DNA from: Chrysochromulina parva
Lineage: Eukaryota > Haptophyta > Prymnesiales > Chrysochromulinaceae
Length of the DNA stretch: 21,799 nt
NCBI GenBank assembly: GCA_002887195.1
Contig: PJAB01000701.1
Location: forward strand, 1-21,799
Direction of reading: 5' to 3'
Under the pieces are notes generated by a model, which saw only the letters and a list, made by a program, of their open reading frames with translations, was not told where the DNA came from and did no database searches. How positions within the stretch are numbered: position 1 is the first letter of the stretch; each line of letters starts with the position of its first letter. The position numbers and the translations under genes are program-made. This document shows, one piece after another, positions 9,287-17,755 of this stretch.

Positions 9287-10278
9287 GCCTGTTCTAAGTT
9301 CAGAGATGAAGAGTGGGCCATGGCCTCAGATTCAGACATTTCAGATCTTCGAGAGGTCATTGCATAGGAACCTGACGTACAGGAACATGTTGTGCTCGCA
9401 TGCGCGCTTCGCCAGTCGATCAGTCGTATCGATGACGTTGACGTATGACGATCATCTCCATCATCGCGGTACTCGGTCCATGGGTAAGAGCATTGGAGAA
9501 TCGGACAGTCGAGTATGTGTACGAGTATCTTATGCAGAACGGATAACAGTAAACAGAAAAGTGAAAACATAGACGTAGACCTCGTCGGAGATATGCAGAA
9601 CGTCGCGTCGGGGTTCTTCGGCGGTGTACGTTACGGTTTCGTTGACGTTTTACATTTTTCAAAGCGCTGAGCGGAAGGATTCGCCATGCATCGTTCCCCC
9701 GGCGGCCCGGGAAGCGGGATCATCCAGGACATCTCCCCGACCGCGCGTGTGCATCGCATCGTAAGAGCTAAGACGCGCACCGCGTGTATGCGCGCGGCCC
9801 GACCGGGACGCCGCGTGGGATTTTGATATAGTTACATAGTATCACATGCCCATTGGTATTCGTGCGCGCGCGGGGAGCCGCACCTCCGGCCGCGGGTCGA
9901 TGCGCGAGGTGGGGAATCGAATATAGGTCCCGTCCGGAGTGCGGAGACCGGAGACGACCACGCGTGGCCGCCGATCGATATAAGCGTCTACGAGTAACGA
10001 CATAGTACGTCATTATAGTCTACCTTGTATTGATTCTTTCGAGTCTGAGAGGTCAGAGGTGTGTCTGTGTGACTGATGTGACGTTCGAAAGGAGCAGGAA
10101 TATGTAGTCACATGCACATCACAGTTCACACCGCTTGTGTCGGACATCGAGTCGCTCTCAGTCGTACGCGAAAGCGGTGTGCGTCGATGGACGATGGTCG
10201 AGATGCGCATTAATAAGCCGATCCATGCTGTTTGGGATTCGAGTTTGGGACGTGTTGATGATGGCGAATATCGCTTGA
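9287..10278. other. Intergenic stretch between convergent genes, nothing recognised
   Basis: This 992-bp gap lies between the ends of two genes that point toward each other, so it should hold two 3' UTRs and transcription ends. I looked for tRNA-like arms, repeats and additional coding regions and found none I can support. The open frames here are short and of low protein quality. Confidence 0.45.
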
Positions 10279-11508
10279 CTATCGCCCGCGTCGGTACCGC
10301 AATCCTTCATCTCCACGGGCGGGCGGCATGTCAAAGGGGTAAAAGGGCGAATCTCCACGAGGACCACCCCGCCCATCGTCAAAGCCGCGTGCGTAGCTGC
10401 CGTCCTCGCTCCGAAAGTCGAGCTCATCGCCGCTACACTCATCGTCATCATTGCCAAGCCCATCGTCGCCGTCGTCGGTGTTGAAAATCGCGCGTGGAGC
10501 CGCGCGTGGGGCAAGCGGCGGTGGCGGCGGCGCTGGCACCGGACGCTCGGTAGCGGGCGGCGGGGCCTTTGCCTCTGCCCCTGCCACCGGCCGCAGCTCG
10601 TACAAAAGCAGCGCGACCCAGTGCAAGAGCATCAGTCCGCCAATTCCGACGGAGGCCGCGGTGAAGGAATAGGCGGTCATCAGGTACGTGAGGCCCGAGA
10701 GGCGGGCGCGGAAGGTGAGCGTCGCCGCGTACAACTGCAGCTTGCACGCGTGCGGGCTCACCAGTGCGAGCGTCGCGCGGCGCGCCGGATCGTGTCGAAG
10801 GTTGAGGAAGCCCTCCGTGAGCGTTAGGCACGCGTCCTGATACTCATCCACCCAGCCGAGGAGCAGCGGCAGCGCGAACGCGTACGACCACATCGCACGC
10901 ACGCGCTCCGAACGGTAGCGCAACACCAGCTGCCGATCGACGGCAAGCAGCGACTGGTTGCGCGCGCTCGCCACCCGCATGGAGGCAAGGAAGGTACCCA
11001 CGTCTATGTTCGAAGGCGTTTCGGGAAGTCGCAAGCACATATCGACGGCGTACTCGTACGCGCGCACGAGCGGAGGTACGATGCTCCCGGCGGCCACTGC
11101 TGCCGCTGCGCCCGCGGCGCCGCCGCCTGACGCGCTCGCGAGTAGTGCCGACGCATCATCAGTAAACGTGAGCCGTGCCACCCGAGCGGGCAACGGCGTG
11201 GGCGCACCGCCCTTCGCAGCCGGCGGCGGCCGCTGACAGAGGCCAAAATGAAGCTCGTGCACCGCCTCCGCCGCAGGCACGAACGCCGCGTACAGTGCCG
11301 CGTACAGCACCGCGGAGAGAAAGAACGAGACCAACAGCTGCAGGGCGCCGTAGGCAAGGATGGCCGAAAGCGACTGCCCGCGACGGAGCAGAGCAGCGCG
11401 CGGCTGTGCTGTGGCGAGCCATGCGAATGCGAGCAGCGCGTAAAGTGCCGAGGAGACCGCGGACAGCAGCGCGTTGGGCAGCGCCGCAAGGTAACTCATC
11501 CCCAGCAT
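10279..11508 (-). CDS. Seipin, ER lipid-droplet assembly protein
   Basis: This 409-residue protein fits the seipin family (adipose-regulatory protein, PF06775). Seipin forms an ER ring that organises triacylglycerol into budding lipid droplets. A strong membrane segment spans about 46-78, preceded by another hydrophobic stretch (8-34). The lumenal part includes LPETPSNIDVGTFLASM (161-177), matching the family's PxSxxNxxxGxFM-type motif, and RYRSERVRAMW...LPLLLGW (197-219), the family's hallmark before strand EYQDACLTL. The second membrane segment is about 274-304. The C-terminal cytosolic tail is Pro-rich then acidic (TDDGDDGLGNDDDE) and looks disordered. A 15-residue Gly/Ala stretch (about 127-141) interrupts the lumenal domain and is unusual. 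The start is a true ATG at 11508, with another Met at residue 4. It is on the same strand as EMC2 but separated by 826 bp. Family assignment is firm. Confidence 0.88.
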   Translation of the reverse strand: MLGMSYLAALPNALLSAVSSALYALLAFAWLATAQPRAALLRRGQSLSAILAYGALQLLVSFFLSAVLYAALYAAFVPAAEAVHELHFGLCQRPPPAAKGGAPTPLPARVARLTFTDDASALLASASGGGAAGAAAAVAAGSIVPPLVRAYEYAVDMCLRLPETPSNIDVGTFLASMRVASARNQSLLAVDRQLVLRYRSERVRAMWSYAFALPLLLGWVDEYQDACLTLTEGFLNLRHDPARRATLALVSPHACKLQLYAATLTFRARLSGLTYLMTAYSFTAASVGIGGLMLLHWVALLLYELRPVAGAEAKAPPPATERPVPAPPPPPLAPRAAPRAIFNTDDGDDGLGNDDDECSGDELDFRSEDGSYARGFDDGRGGPRGDSPFYPFDMPPARGDEGLRYRRGR

Positions 11509-11650
11509 TTCTGCCTCGGCTTCGTACCGTCTGGATGCACCGTTTGGTGTCGGTCGTCCTGCGGAGAGCAGGGAGAAACTTCGAACTGGTCCTCGGGCGT
11601 GAACTGGCTGTTAATACTCGGGCTGGCTATGAATGAACACCACGATCTCG

Positions 11651-11674
11651 CTTCTCGGCTTCTCGGCTTCTCGG
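11651..11674. repeat. Three tandem copies of an 8-bp unit
   Basis: The unit CTTCTCGG occurs three times head to tail, perfectly. It lies 143 bp upstream of the seipin ATG as read on the minus strand, so it is in that gene's likely promoter or 5' UTR. Confidence 0.85.
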
Positions 11675-11959
11675 CAAGACGCACTGAGCCCTCTGACATT
11701 GAATATTATGAAAGTACATGAAAGCCGTCATGTATATACTGTTGTACCTAGGTCCTAGCCCTTGGTCCTAGCTTGATCGCGTGAGCAATGCGCGTGAGAG
11801 CTTGATCGGTACTTGAGTCTTGACGCGGATGTTCGCATGGAACGTGGATTCCTGCGTTGGTCGCTTCAAGAAGGGCGCGAACCTCAACCTCGTGGGGAGG
11901 CCCCTAAACCGACGCGGCCCATCATGCCATCAACGGCTAAGAACTTCTAAGAACGCCGA

Positions 11960-11998
11960 GCGCCCGGGGTTTTTGCGCCGCGCGGGGACCCCGGGCGC
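11960..11998. repeat. Perfect 11-bp inverted repeat (hairpin)
   Basis: The arms GCGCCCGGGGT (11960-11970) and ACCCCGGGCGC (11988-11998) are exact reverse complements around a 17-nt GC-rich spacer. A transcript or extruded strand would form a very stable hairpin. It lies between seipin and EMC2, outside any gene I can call. Confidence 0.85.
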
Positions 11999-12241
11999 CA
12001 TGGTACTAGATGGTTCGCCCGGGCCGCTCGCGGCGCCCGCCTGGGGCATGGCCCATGGGGCCATGGGCATGGCCATGGGCGATGGGCGGACGAACCGCTT
12101 GGGGCTTGCGCGGCAACCGGCATAAGCTGCCATAGATTCGCACCCGGACGACCAAGTACACTCAGCCAGTGAGTCATCATCGTTCGGTTGTATGAAACGA
12201 GTTGCATGCTACAACCTACATGCACGCGAAAAACACGCGAG

Positions 12242-12272
12242 CCGCCCTCACCCTGAATAACCCTGAGGGCGG
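12242..12272. repeat. Perfect 9-bp inverted repeat just past the EMC2 stop
   Basis: The arms CCGCCCTCA (12242-12250) and TGAGGGCGG (12264-12272) pair perfectly around a 13-nt loop. The element begins 63 nt beyond the EMC2 stop codon in the direction of transcription, so it would fall in the 3' UTR or near the polyadenylation site. Role unknown. Confidence 0.8.
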
Positions 12273-12334
12273 TACGAAAGAAAGACAAGAAGGAAAAGCC
12301 CGGCGCACCCGTGGGCGCACCATGCGAGCGCGGT

Positions 12335-13339
12335 TCAAGCGCTGGCGGGAAGAGTGCCCTCGGCCACGGTGAGCTTCTTGAGCATCGCGATGACGAGCCC
12401 GCGCATCGGGTGCGCCGGGCCCGTCGCAGGCGTGTAGGCCTTGAGCAGCAGCGGTTGGGCGAAGGCAACGAGCTCTGCCGTATCCACCTTGACGCCCTTG
12501 CCTTTGGTGGAGGAGCCGAAGGCGGCACACACGAGCAGGATGCCATAGAGCGCGCGCAGGCAGCCCGGCTTGAGTTCGAGCGCGTGCGCAAAGTACTTGC
12601 GCGCCGTGAGCAGCTGGTCGTGCGATCCGCCATGCTGCGAGATGCCCTTGGTGTAGGTGATCTCGCCCGCGCGCACGTGGTAAATGTAGCTCATCGGGTT
12701 GATGAGCACGAGCTCCTCGATGCAGAAGGCCGCTTCCTTGTACTTCTGCGCGCTCAGGTACAGCTCGTGCAGCATGACCCACGCTTCCATGTCGCTGCAG
12801 AAGGTGGTGAGGTAATCGTTCAGCTTCTTGACCGCCTCCTTCACCTCTCCCTTTTGCCGGTGCAGGGCGATCTGGCGCTTGACCGCCTGCAGGTTGTGAG
12901 GGTCCTCCTCTAGGATGGCCTTGTACTCCTTCTCCGCCTCCCCGTACTCGCGCCTCGCCTCCAACAGCATGGCCTCGAGCCGCCGGACGCGCTGCGAGCT
13001 GGGGAACTGTTTTGTGAGAGTCGCCGTGTACTGCTGCGCCTTGCGCAAGTCCTCAGAGTCCGCTGAGGCGGCATTCGTGCTGCCCGGGGCGACGCGCCCG
13101 TGTTGCAGCAGCGCCATGTACACCTGCTCGTACGTCGCCCACACCTCGTGCGACAGGGACGAGGCGTGGTTCTGAAGCAGGTACGCGCCAAAGCGGGCGA
13201 CGAGGTCCGGACGGCTGGCGCGCGCCTCGCGCACACCGGAGACTATAGCGTGGCACAGGTCGTAGCCGCAGCGCGCGGGATCGAGCGCCTTCGCCTTCGC
13301 CTGCGCGAGCAAATCGTGCAAGGGCAAGAGCGCGACCAT
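12335..13339 (-). CDS. EMC2: ER membrane protein complex subunit 2 (TPR protein)
   Basis: This 334-residue protein is EMC2, the cytosolic TPR subunit that scaffolds the ER membrane protein complex, which inserts tail-anchored and multipass membrane proteins. TPR-like helical pairs lie at about 111-145, 146-180, 183-215 and 218-257. Family-typical text includes QFPSSQRVRRLEAML, ILEEDPHN and KKLNDYLTTFCSDMEAW, and also AAFCIEELVLINP followed by YHVRAGEITYTKG. No membrane segment or signal peptide is present, as expected. The frame opens upstream at a TTG (13417). The ATG at 13339 gives MVALLPLHDLL, agreeing with the usual length of about 300 residues. It is slightly longer than animal forms, with extra residues around 225-232 and at the C-terminus. 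It is divergent from the coiled-coil gene at 13444. No intron is needed. Confidence 0.92.
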   Translation of the reverse strand: MVALLPLHDLLAQAKAKALDPARCGYDLCHAIVSGVREARASRPDLVARFGAYLLQNHASSLSHEVWATYEQVYMALLQHGRVAPGSTNAASADSEDLRKAQQYTATLTKQFPSSQRVRRLEAMLLEARREYGEAEKEYKAILEEDPHNLQAVKRQIALHRQKGEVKEAVKKLNDYLTTFCSDMEAWVMLHELYLSAQKYKEAAFCIEELVLINPMSYIYHVRAGEITYTKGISQHGGSHDQLLTARKYFAHALELKPGCLRALYGILLVCAAFGSSTKGKGVKVDTAELVAFAQPLLLKAYTPATGPAHPMRGLVIAMLKKLTVAEGTLPASA

Positions 13340-13443
13340 TGTTGAGGAACCCGCGACGTGACATATCCGAAATCGGCATATGGACGAGGACACGAGATAT
13401 ACACGTACCTGTAGCAAGGGCTTAGAAGAATGTCTTTTCTAAA
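13340..13443. promoter_or_regulatory. Compact divergent promoter (EMC2 / coiled-coil gene)
   Basis: Only 104 bp (179 bp if the second gene starts at 13519) separate two divergent ATG codons. The gap must hold both core promoters and short 5' UTRs. No TATA box is evident. The regulatory role is inferred from position. Confidence 0.4.
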
Positions 13444-15738
13444 ATGTTTCGGAAAATTCACGCGCAAACACGCACGCACGCCCGCACTCTCCAACGCGTG
13501 AACGGTTCAACTTCAGGCATGATAGGCAGTCCCGTGCCCGGCATGGAGGTTCCGCTCACGCGCACGGAGCAGATGACGCGCTCAGCGCCGTCGCTCGCGG
13601 GCAAACTTCGGCCCGGCAGACTGCAGTTTACTCCATTGGCCTCGAACGGTTCGCTGCAGCGCAGCGGTGGTGCCGAGATCGGCTATTTAGGCATGGAGCC
13701 CATCCAGGTGGTCGGCTCGCCTCGCGTGCGGCACACGGCGGGCCTGGGCGTGATGGGCATGCTGAAGAGCAAATCTGAGCTCGGAATCAGCAAGACCATG
13801 CAGGCGATGCGCCAGGAGCACCGCGAGGACCACGCTAAATCGCGCTCCAGGCTGCTCTCCAAGGTGGCGCCGCCGCTCTCACGGTTCAATGGTGAGGACG
13901 AGGAGATGCGCATGCTCTCGCGCACCCTGCAGCGCTCGGCGAAAGAGCGCGCGGCGACCAAGCTGGCGCTCGAGGCCATCGACCGCGACTATGACATGGA
14001 ATTTCCGCCCACCCACGGCGCGCGCTACCCCGTCGGCCAGCTTGTCCACCGCAGCGCTGTGCTCTCGAACAAGCTCGAGGCAACCTGCCGCAGCCTCGAG
14101 GCGGCGGCGGCGGCGAGTCTGGCCGCGTCGCAGCAGGGCGCCATCGAGCGCGAGGCATTCATCCGCTCGCTCCAGGCGGAGCTCGAACGTGGCGAGGAGG
14201 AAATGATGCGCGAGATCCTAGCCGCGCAGTACAATCTCCACCGCGGGAACAATCTACTACGGCACCAGGCGTCGGCGGTCGAGCGCGCCCTGCTCGTCGA
14301 CCTACAACGCGCGGAGGATCTGATCACTCAGAGGGACGACACCATCGCCGAGCTGAGCATGCTCAAGGAGCAGGAGGAGGAGAGATTCGCACAGACCGAA
14401 GAGGAGAAGCGTCGCAACTTAATCGAGCACTTGAGGCACGTGGCAGTGCGTCGGCTTATGAAGGGAGACCTGTCGCGCGGCTGGACGTCCTGGGTGGCGT
14501 ACTCTCAGTACTACATCCAGCTCAAGCGCAAAGCCGCCGGCCGCTTCCGCGACGCCGCGCGCCACGCTGCACTTCGGAAGTGGGTCTTCCACTACCCACC
14601 GAAAGGGAGCATCCGCCGGATAGTCGAGCCGCTCGAGGCGCAGATCCGTGACCTCGACCGCGCGCTCCTGCAGGTGCGCAAGGTGAACGAGAAGCTTCGC
14701 GAGGACCTCAAGGAGAAGGAGCGCAAGCTCGGGTTGATAGACGGAACTCTCGGCAAGGAGCGGGAAATGCGTGTGGCGCACCTGATGCGGATAGCCATGC
14801 AGCGCATCATGTCGCTCGAGCTCTCGCGAGGCTGGGGCAAGTGGCACGGGGAGGCGAATCGCGCTCGCGAGCTGAAGAAAAGGGCTGGCGCCCGCTTCGT
14901 GAAGCGAGAGCTGTGGAAGGGCTTCTACGCTTGGAAACTTCGGTGTCCTCCCCAGCAGAAACGTTCAAACGATTTGGAACGCCAGCTGGAGCGCGAGAAG
15001 AAGGCGCACCAGGCAACAAAGGCGATGCTCGCGGAGCGCACGCGCGAGCGCGATCTCGCGCGCGAGCACGCGCGCGAGACGACGCGGCTGCAGATGATCG
15101 TGCGAGAGCTGCAGCGAGTGCTCGCCGAAGCGATGATGGCCAACTCTTGGGTGGGGTGCCGCCAGATTTTGTACCACGAGAGCCTGCGGTACGTGCCGAC
15201 GGCGGCCACGCATGGCAAGATGCTGCCCAGGGCGGTACGCAAGGAGATCATGCGTGCCAACCCGGAGCAGGTCAGTGGCCGGATGGTCTCCGGAGACCTC
15301 ATCGATGGCATGCTGCGGGACGGTCAGGAACAGGTCGAGGAACATGCTGGCGACATGCAAATTCCTGCTGGCTTCACTCCTGGCTCCATTGCTCAATTCG
15401 ACGACTTTATCGCGCAGAACATGCGGGACTCCACGGAGGCCGACGCCGACCAGAGCGATCTTGACACGGCGCTGGGAAAGCCGCGGGTCATGACGACTGC
15501 CATGATGAAGGCGATGCTCGAGGAGACTGAGCACAACGCAAAGATCCGAATTGCGCAGCAGGAGGCCGAGGAGAAGAGAAAGCTCGCGCGTACCGAGCTC
15601 GAGCTCAAGGCCGACACGCAGGTGCAGATGATGGCCAATGAGAAATATAAGCAGGTTTCGCGGGAGCTCGAGCTCAGCCCCAGGTCGCCCAATTTGTATG
15701 CCGTGCAGAACCTCAACCAGTCCACCACCAGCCAGTGA
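13444..15738 (+). CDS. Coiled-coil protein with two Trp-containing modules
   Basis: I cannot name this 764-residue protein. Residues 1-110 are basic and disordered. Charged helices predicted as coiled coil cover about 200-330, 385-450, 505-560 and 675-750. Between them lie two related modules of about 54 residues, at 331-385 and 449-502. Both follow the pattern RRxMxxxLSRGWxxW, then a basic helix with Ala-x-Arg-Phe, then a second Trp and a Pro pair. Such Trp/Arg modules in long coiled coils are reminiscent of SFI1-like and other centriole or cilium proteins, so a cytoskeletal role is a guess. The ATG at 13444 opens the frame. The ATG at 13519 (MIGSPVPGME) is an equally good start, because the first 25 residues are basic and unlike the rest. 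No membrane segment is seen. It is same-strand with, and 163 bp upstream of, the SEC14-GOLD gene. Confidence 0.8.
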   Translation: MFRKIHAQTRTHARTLQRVNGSTSGMIGSPVPGMEVPLTRTEQMTRSAPSLAGKLRPGRLQFTPLASNGSLQRSGGAEIGYLGMEPIQVVGSPRVRHTAGLGVMGMLKSKSELGISKTMQAMRQEHREDHAKSRSRLLSKVAPPLSRFNGEDEEMRMLSRTLQRSAKERAATKLALEAIDRDYDMEFPPTHGARYPVGQLVHRSAVLSNKLEATCRSLEAAAAASLAASQQGAIEREAFIRSLQAELERGEEEMMREILAAQYNLHRGNNLLRHQASAVERALLVDLQRAEDLITQRDDTIAELSMLKEQEEERFAQTEEEKRRNLIEHLRHVAVRRLMKGDLSRGWTSWVAYSQYYIQLKRKAAGRFRDAARHAALRKWVFHYPPKGSIRRIVEPLEAQIRDLDRALLQVRKVNEKLREDLKEKERKLGLIDGTLGKEREMRVAHLMRIAMQRIMSLELSRGWGKWHGEANRARELKKRAGARFVKRELWKGFYAWKLRCPPQQKRSNDLERQLEREKKAHQATKAMLAERTRERDLAREHARETTRLQMIVRELQRVLAEAMMANSWVGCRQILYHESLRYVPTAATHGKMLPRAVRKEIMRANPEQVSGRMVSGDLIDGMLRDGQEQVEEHAGDMQIPAGFTPGSIAQFDDFIAQNMRDSTEADADQSDLDTALGKPRVMTTAMMKAMLEETEHNAKIRIAQQEAEEKRKLARTELELKADTQVQMMANEKYKQVSRELELSPRSPNLYAVQNLNQSTTSQ

Positions 15739-15846
15739 GATGGCCGGTACGGCCACCGCTCGTCGGCTGCCGTGTCCCCTCCCCAGAAAAGTAAGCGCCA
15801 GAATACGTCTTCAGTAAAGTCGGCAGTCAGTGCAGTATTACAGTAC

Positions 15847-15873
15847 AGTACCGGTACTTGACTTGACTTGACT
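15847..15873. repeat. 12-bp palindrome joined to ACTTG repeats
   Basis: A perfect palindrome AGTACCGGTACT (15847-15858) runs into three tandem ACTTG units plus a partial one (15856-15873). It lies 29-55 nt upstream of the SEC14-GOLD ATG. It could be a binding site for a dimeric factor, but this rests only on symmetry and position. Confidence 0.6.
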
Positions 15874-15901
15874 AAACTTCTTCCCAGAGCTTCTCTTTCA
15901 C

Positions 15902-17574
15902 ATGGCAGCCGGCGCCGCGCGCGACGAGAACAAATTTCACGTGTCGCTCGCAACCGCTGAGGAGGAGGAGCAGCTCAGGACGATGCGTGAGCGTCTTGAA
16001 GCAGATTTGAAGGCTGCGCCGAGCGCTCGATTTGAGGATGTGACTGGAGACATCCGGCTGCTACGCTTCCTGCGTGGGTACGACAACGACGTGACGCAGG
16101 CTGTCGCAGCAGTCCGCGACATGTTGGAGCTGCGCGTCAGATTCAACATGGATGAAGTTCACGAGAAGTGGGCTCACCTTGATTGCCATCACGAGACGGC
16201 GGGCTTTCCGCATCAGGCCGCGGTGAATCAGTTCAAGCCGGGGATCCCAACTGTGGGGATCGGCAAGCACGGCCACGTCATTGTGTACGAGCCGCTGCGC
16301 CTTCATCAGTACGCGGCTATCTTGGACGAGATCGGCGAGGCGGGCATGCATGAGTTCTACCTGGCACAATGCGAGTCGCGCATGGGGCAGCTGCAGCGCC
16401 TGTCCGTCGAGCAGGGTCAGATGGTCAAGATGATGTGAGGTTGCAGCGCGTTGGAACCTCAGAGGGAGAGAGAGAGAGAGCTGCACGCGCCCATCTATCC
16501 AGCTGGCCTTGTGCCCTCTCGCCCTCATCCAGCTGCTCAACCAGACTCATCGGATCGAACCGTTGTGCTCGCAGCTTGATCGTCGACCTGCGGGGCGCAA
16601 AAGTGTGGCAGTTGTCGTCGCGTCGCTGGATTGCGTACGACTCCAAGTTCCAGACGCCTCTGAACAGGACGCTCGCCGAGGGTCTGTTGAAGGTGCTTGT
16701 GATCAACTGCCCATCGTGGGCCACTACCGTGTGGAAGCGCACGGTGGCCGCTGGCTGGATGCCCGTGGCGACGCAGCGCAAGGTGATCTCTGATGACCTC
16801 TGATGAGCACTGATGAGCACTGATGAGCACTGATGAGCACTGATGAGCCCTTATGGCTGGATGCCCGTGGCGACGCAGCATGTGATGAGCCTGCACGGGC
16901 GTGGCTTCCGCACCTCCTCCGCATTAGATTTGGACCATTGGATGTGGACCAACGCTGCTTGTGACTACGTGATTGCGCAGGTGAGCCTACACGGGAGCGA
17001 TTTCCGGGCAGCACTGCTGCAGATGATGGATGCGCCGATGATGATGAAGATGCTCAGTAGCTTCGACGGCGTGGCGGGCGTGCAACGGCCGCCGGACGAC
17101 GATGGCCACCCTTTGGAGAGGGCTGACGACAAAGGGGACGACTCGGAGCCGTCAGCACCCACCGAGGTGATGATAGGCGCAGGACGGGTGCATGAGGAGT
17201 CGCGGCTCGCAGCCGAAGGGCAGCTGGTGAGCTGGAGGTTCTCCATCGCGAGCGATCACGTCAAGTTCTCAGTGGCGTGCTTCCTGCCGGGTGACGTCAA
17301 GGAGCGTGTACTCGAGCCAAATCGCAAGTTCGCCGCCCGCGACGGCGCGGTTTCGGGGAGCTGCATCGTGCCACACGGCGCTGCTGCTGCCAGCACCGAT
17401 GCCGCTGGGTTTGCCTCAGCGCTCGTCGTGCTGCGCTGGTCCAATGCGCACTCATGGGTACGGTCGAAGACGTTGCAGATCTGGCAAATAAAGGTCGGTG
17501 GCGAGACAGTCGAGCTCGAGGATTCTGTTGAGGGTCCTTCGACGGCAGGGAGTGACGCTGCGACGGCGCCGTAG
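15902..17574 (+). CDS. SEC14-GOLD lipid-transfer type protein (3 exons)
   Basis: Exons are 15902-16434, 16575-16782 and 16981-17574, giving 444 residues. SEC14 proteins carry phosphatidylinositol and other lipids between membranes; a C-terminal GOLD domain is typical of SEC14L and patellin proteins of membrane traffic. A CRAL-TRIO-N helix region (about 45-85, LLRFLRGYDNDV) is followed by the lipid pocket (about 90-275), including ILIVDLRGAKVWQL, created exactly by the first splice, and GLLKVLVINCPSWATTVWK. The second splice joins TQRK to VSLHGSDFRAALLQ, restoring the expected end of the domain. GOLD spans about 315-420 (VSWRFSIASDHVKFSV, then RWSNAHSWVRSKTLQIW). Read straight through, exon 1 ends at a TGA at 16436 and exon 2 at 16801, so splicing is required. 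Both introns have GT and AG ends and correct phase (2 and 0). AG sites at 16502, 16532 and 16544 share the phase of the chosen 16574 and are alternatives. Confidence 0.85.
16435..16574 (+). other. Intron 1 of the SEC14-GOLD gene (phase 2)
   Basis: This 140-nt intron begins GTGAGG and ends CGCAG. It carries a short GA run (about 16464-16480) and a C/T-rich stretch before the acceptor. The AG at 16574 was chosen because the join reads KMILIVDLRG, an uninterrupted CRAL-TRIO strand. Nearer upstream AG sites would insert 10 to 24 extra residues in frame. Confidence 0.75.
16783..16980 (+). other. Intron 2 of the SEC14-GOLD gene, with internal exon-like copy
   Basis: This 198-nt intron begins GTGATC and ends GCGCAG, between two complete codons. 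It contains a 10-bp minisatellite (16791-16850). It also contains a 26-bp exact copy of exon 2 sequence (16854-16879, matching 16752-16777), followed by a diverged copy of the start of exon 3 (16885-16914). It is a multiple of three, but an in-frame TGA at 16801 prevents retention from giving a full-length protein. Confidence 0.75.
16791..16850 (+). repeat. 10-bp minisatellite in the intron
   Basis: Six tandem units cover this stretch: TGATGACCTC, four perfect TGATGAGCAC, and TGATGAGCCC. The unit resembles TGATGAGCC inside the exon-like copy at 16883-16891, so slippage from related sequence is a plausible origin. Confidence 0.92.
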
Positions 17575-17755
17575 CGCCGTACGCATCGGCGAGCTAGGGC
17601 CGCTGCTCGAGCCATTCAATTCCCGAGTTCTCAAATGAATAAGTGTTCGAGAGCTGACCTTATTTGAGGTACAGGTTCAGTTCACAACTCGCCACGTCGC
17701 CGCGCGTGTGCGCACACGAAATCACTGCGAGACGAGCATCATCAAGCCGATCGTA
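17575..17755. promoter_or_regulatory. Short gap with probable promoter of the propeller-dioxygenase gene
   Basis: The 181 bp between two same-strand genes must contain the 3' end of SEC14-GOLD and the promoter of the next gene. No distinct motif stands out. Confidence 0.3.

Larger units (their letters stand above)
11509..12334. other. Intergenic stretch with small repeats and two hairpins
   Basis: This holds the promoter side of seipin and the 3' side of EMC2. It includes a paired 9-bp direct repeat GGTCCTAGC (11751-11759 and 11764-11772), overlapping CCATGGGC-type palindromes at about 12046-12087, and the items listed separately. I see no gene. Confidence 0.5.

Noticed and set aside
9287..10278. 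tRNA-like T-arm text such as ATTCGATTC on the minus strand near 9920
   Set aside because: The flanking bases do not pair into a T stem and no acceptor or anticodon arm can be drawn.
14965..15756. A 263-residue minus-strand frame opposite the coiled-coil gene
   Set aside because: It has low-quality composition, covers the end of a well-supported coding region, and is explained by GC-rich third positions.
16369..16803. A separate gene encoding 144 residues within the SEC14-GOLD locus
   Set aside because: Its second half is CRAL-TRIO sequence that joins exon 1 exactly through a GT-AG intron, and its first 69 residues are out-of-frame exon and intron sequence.
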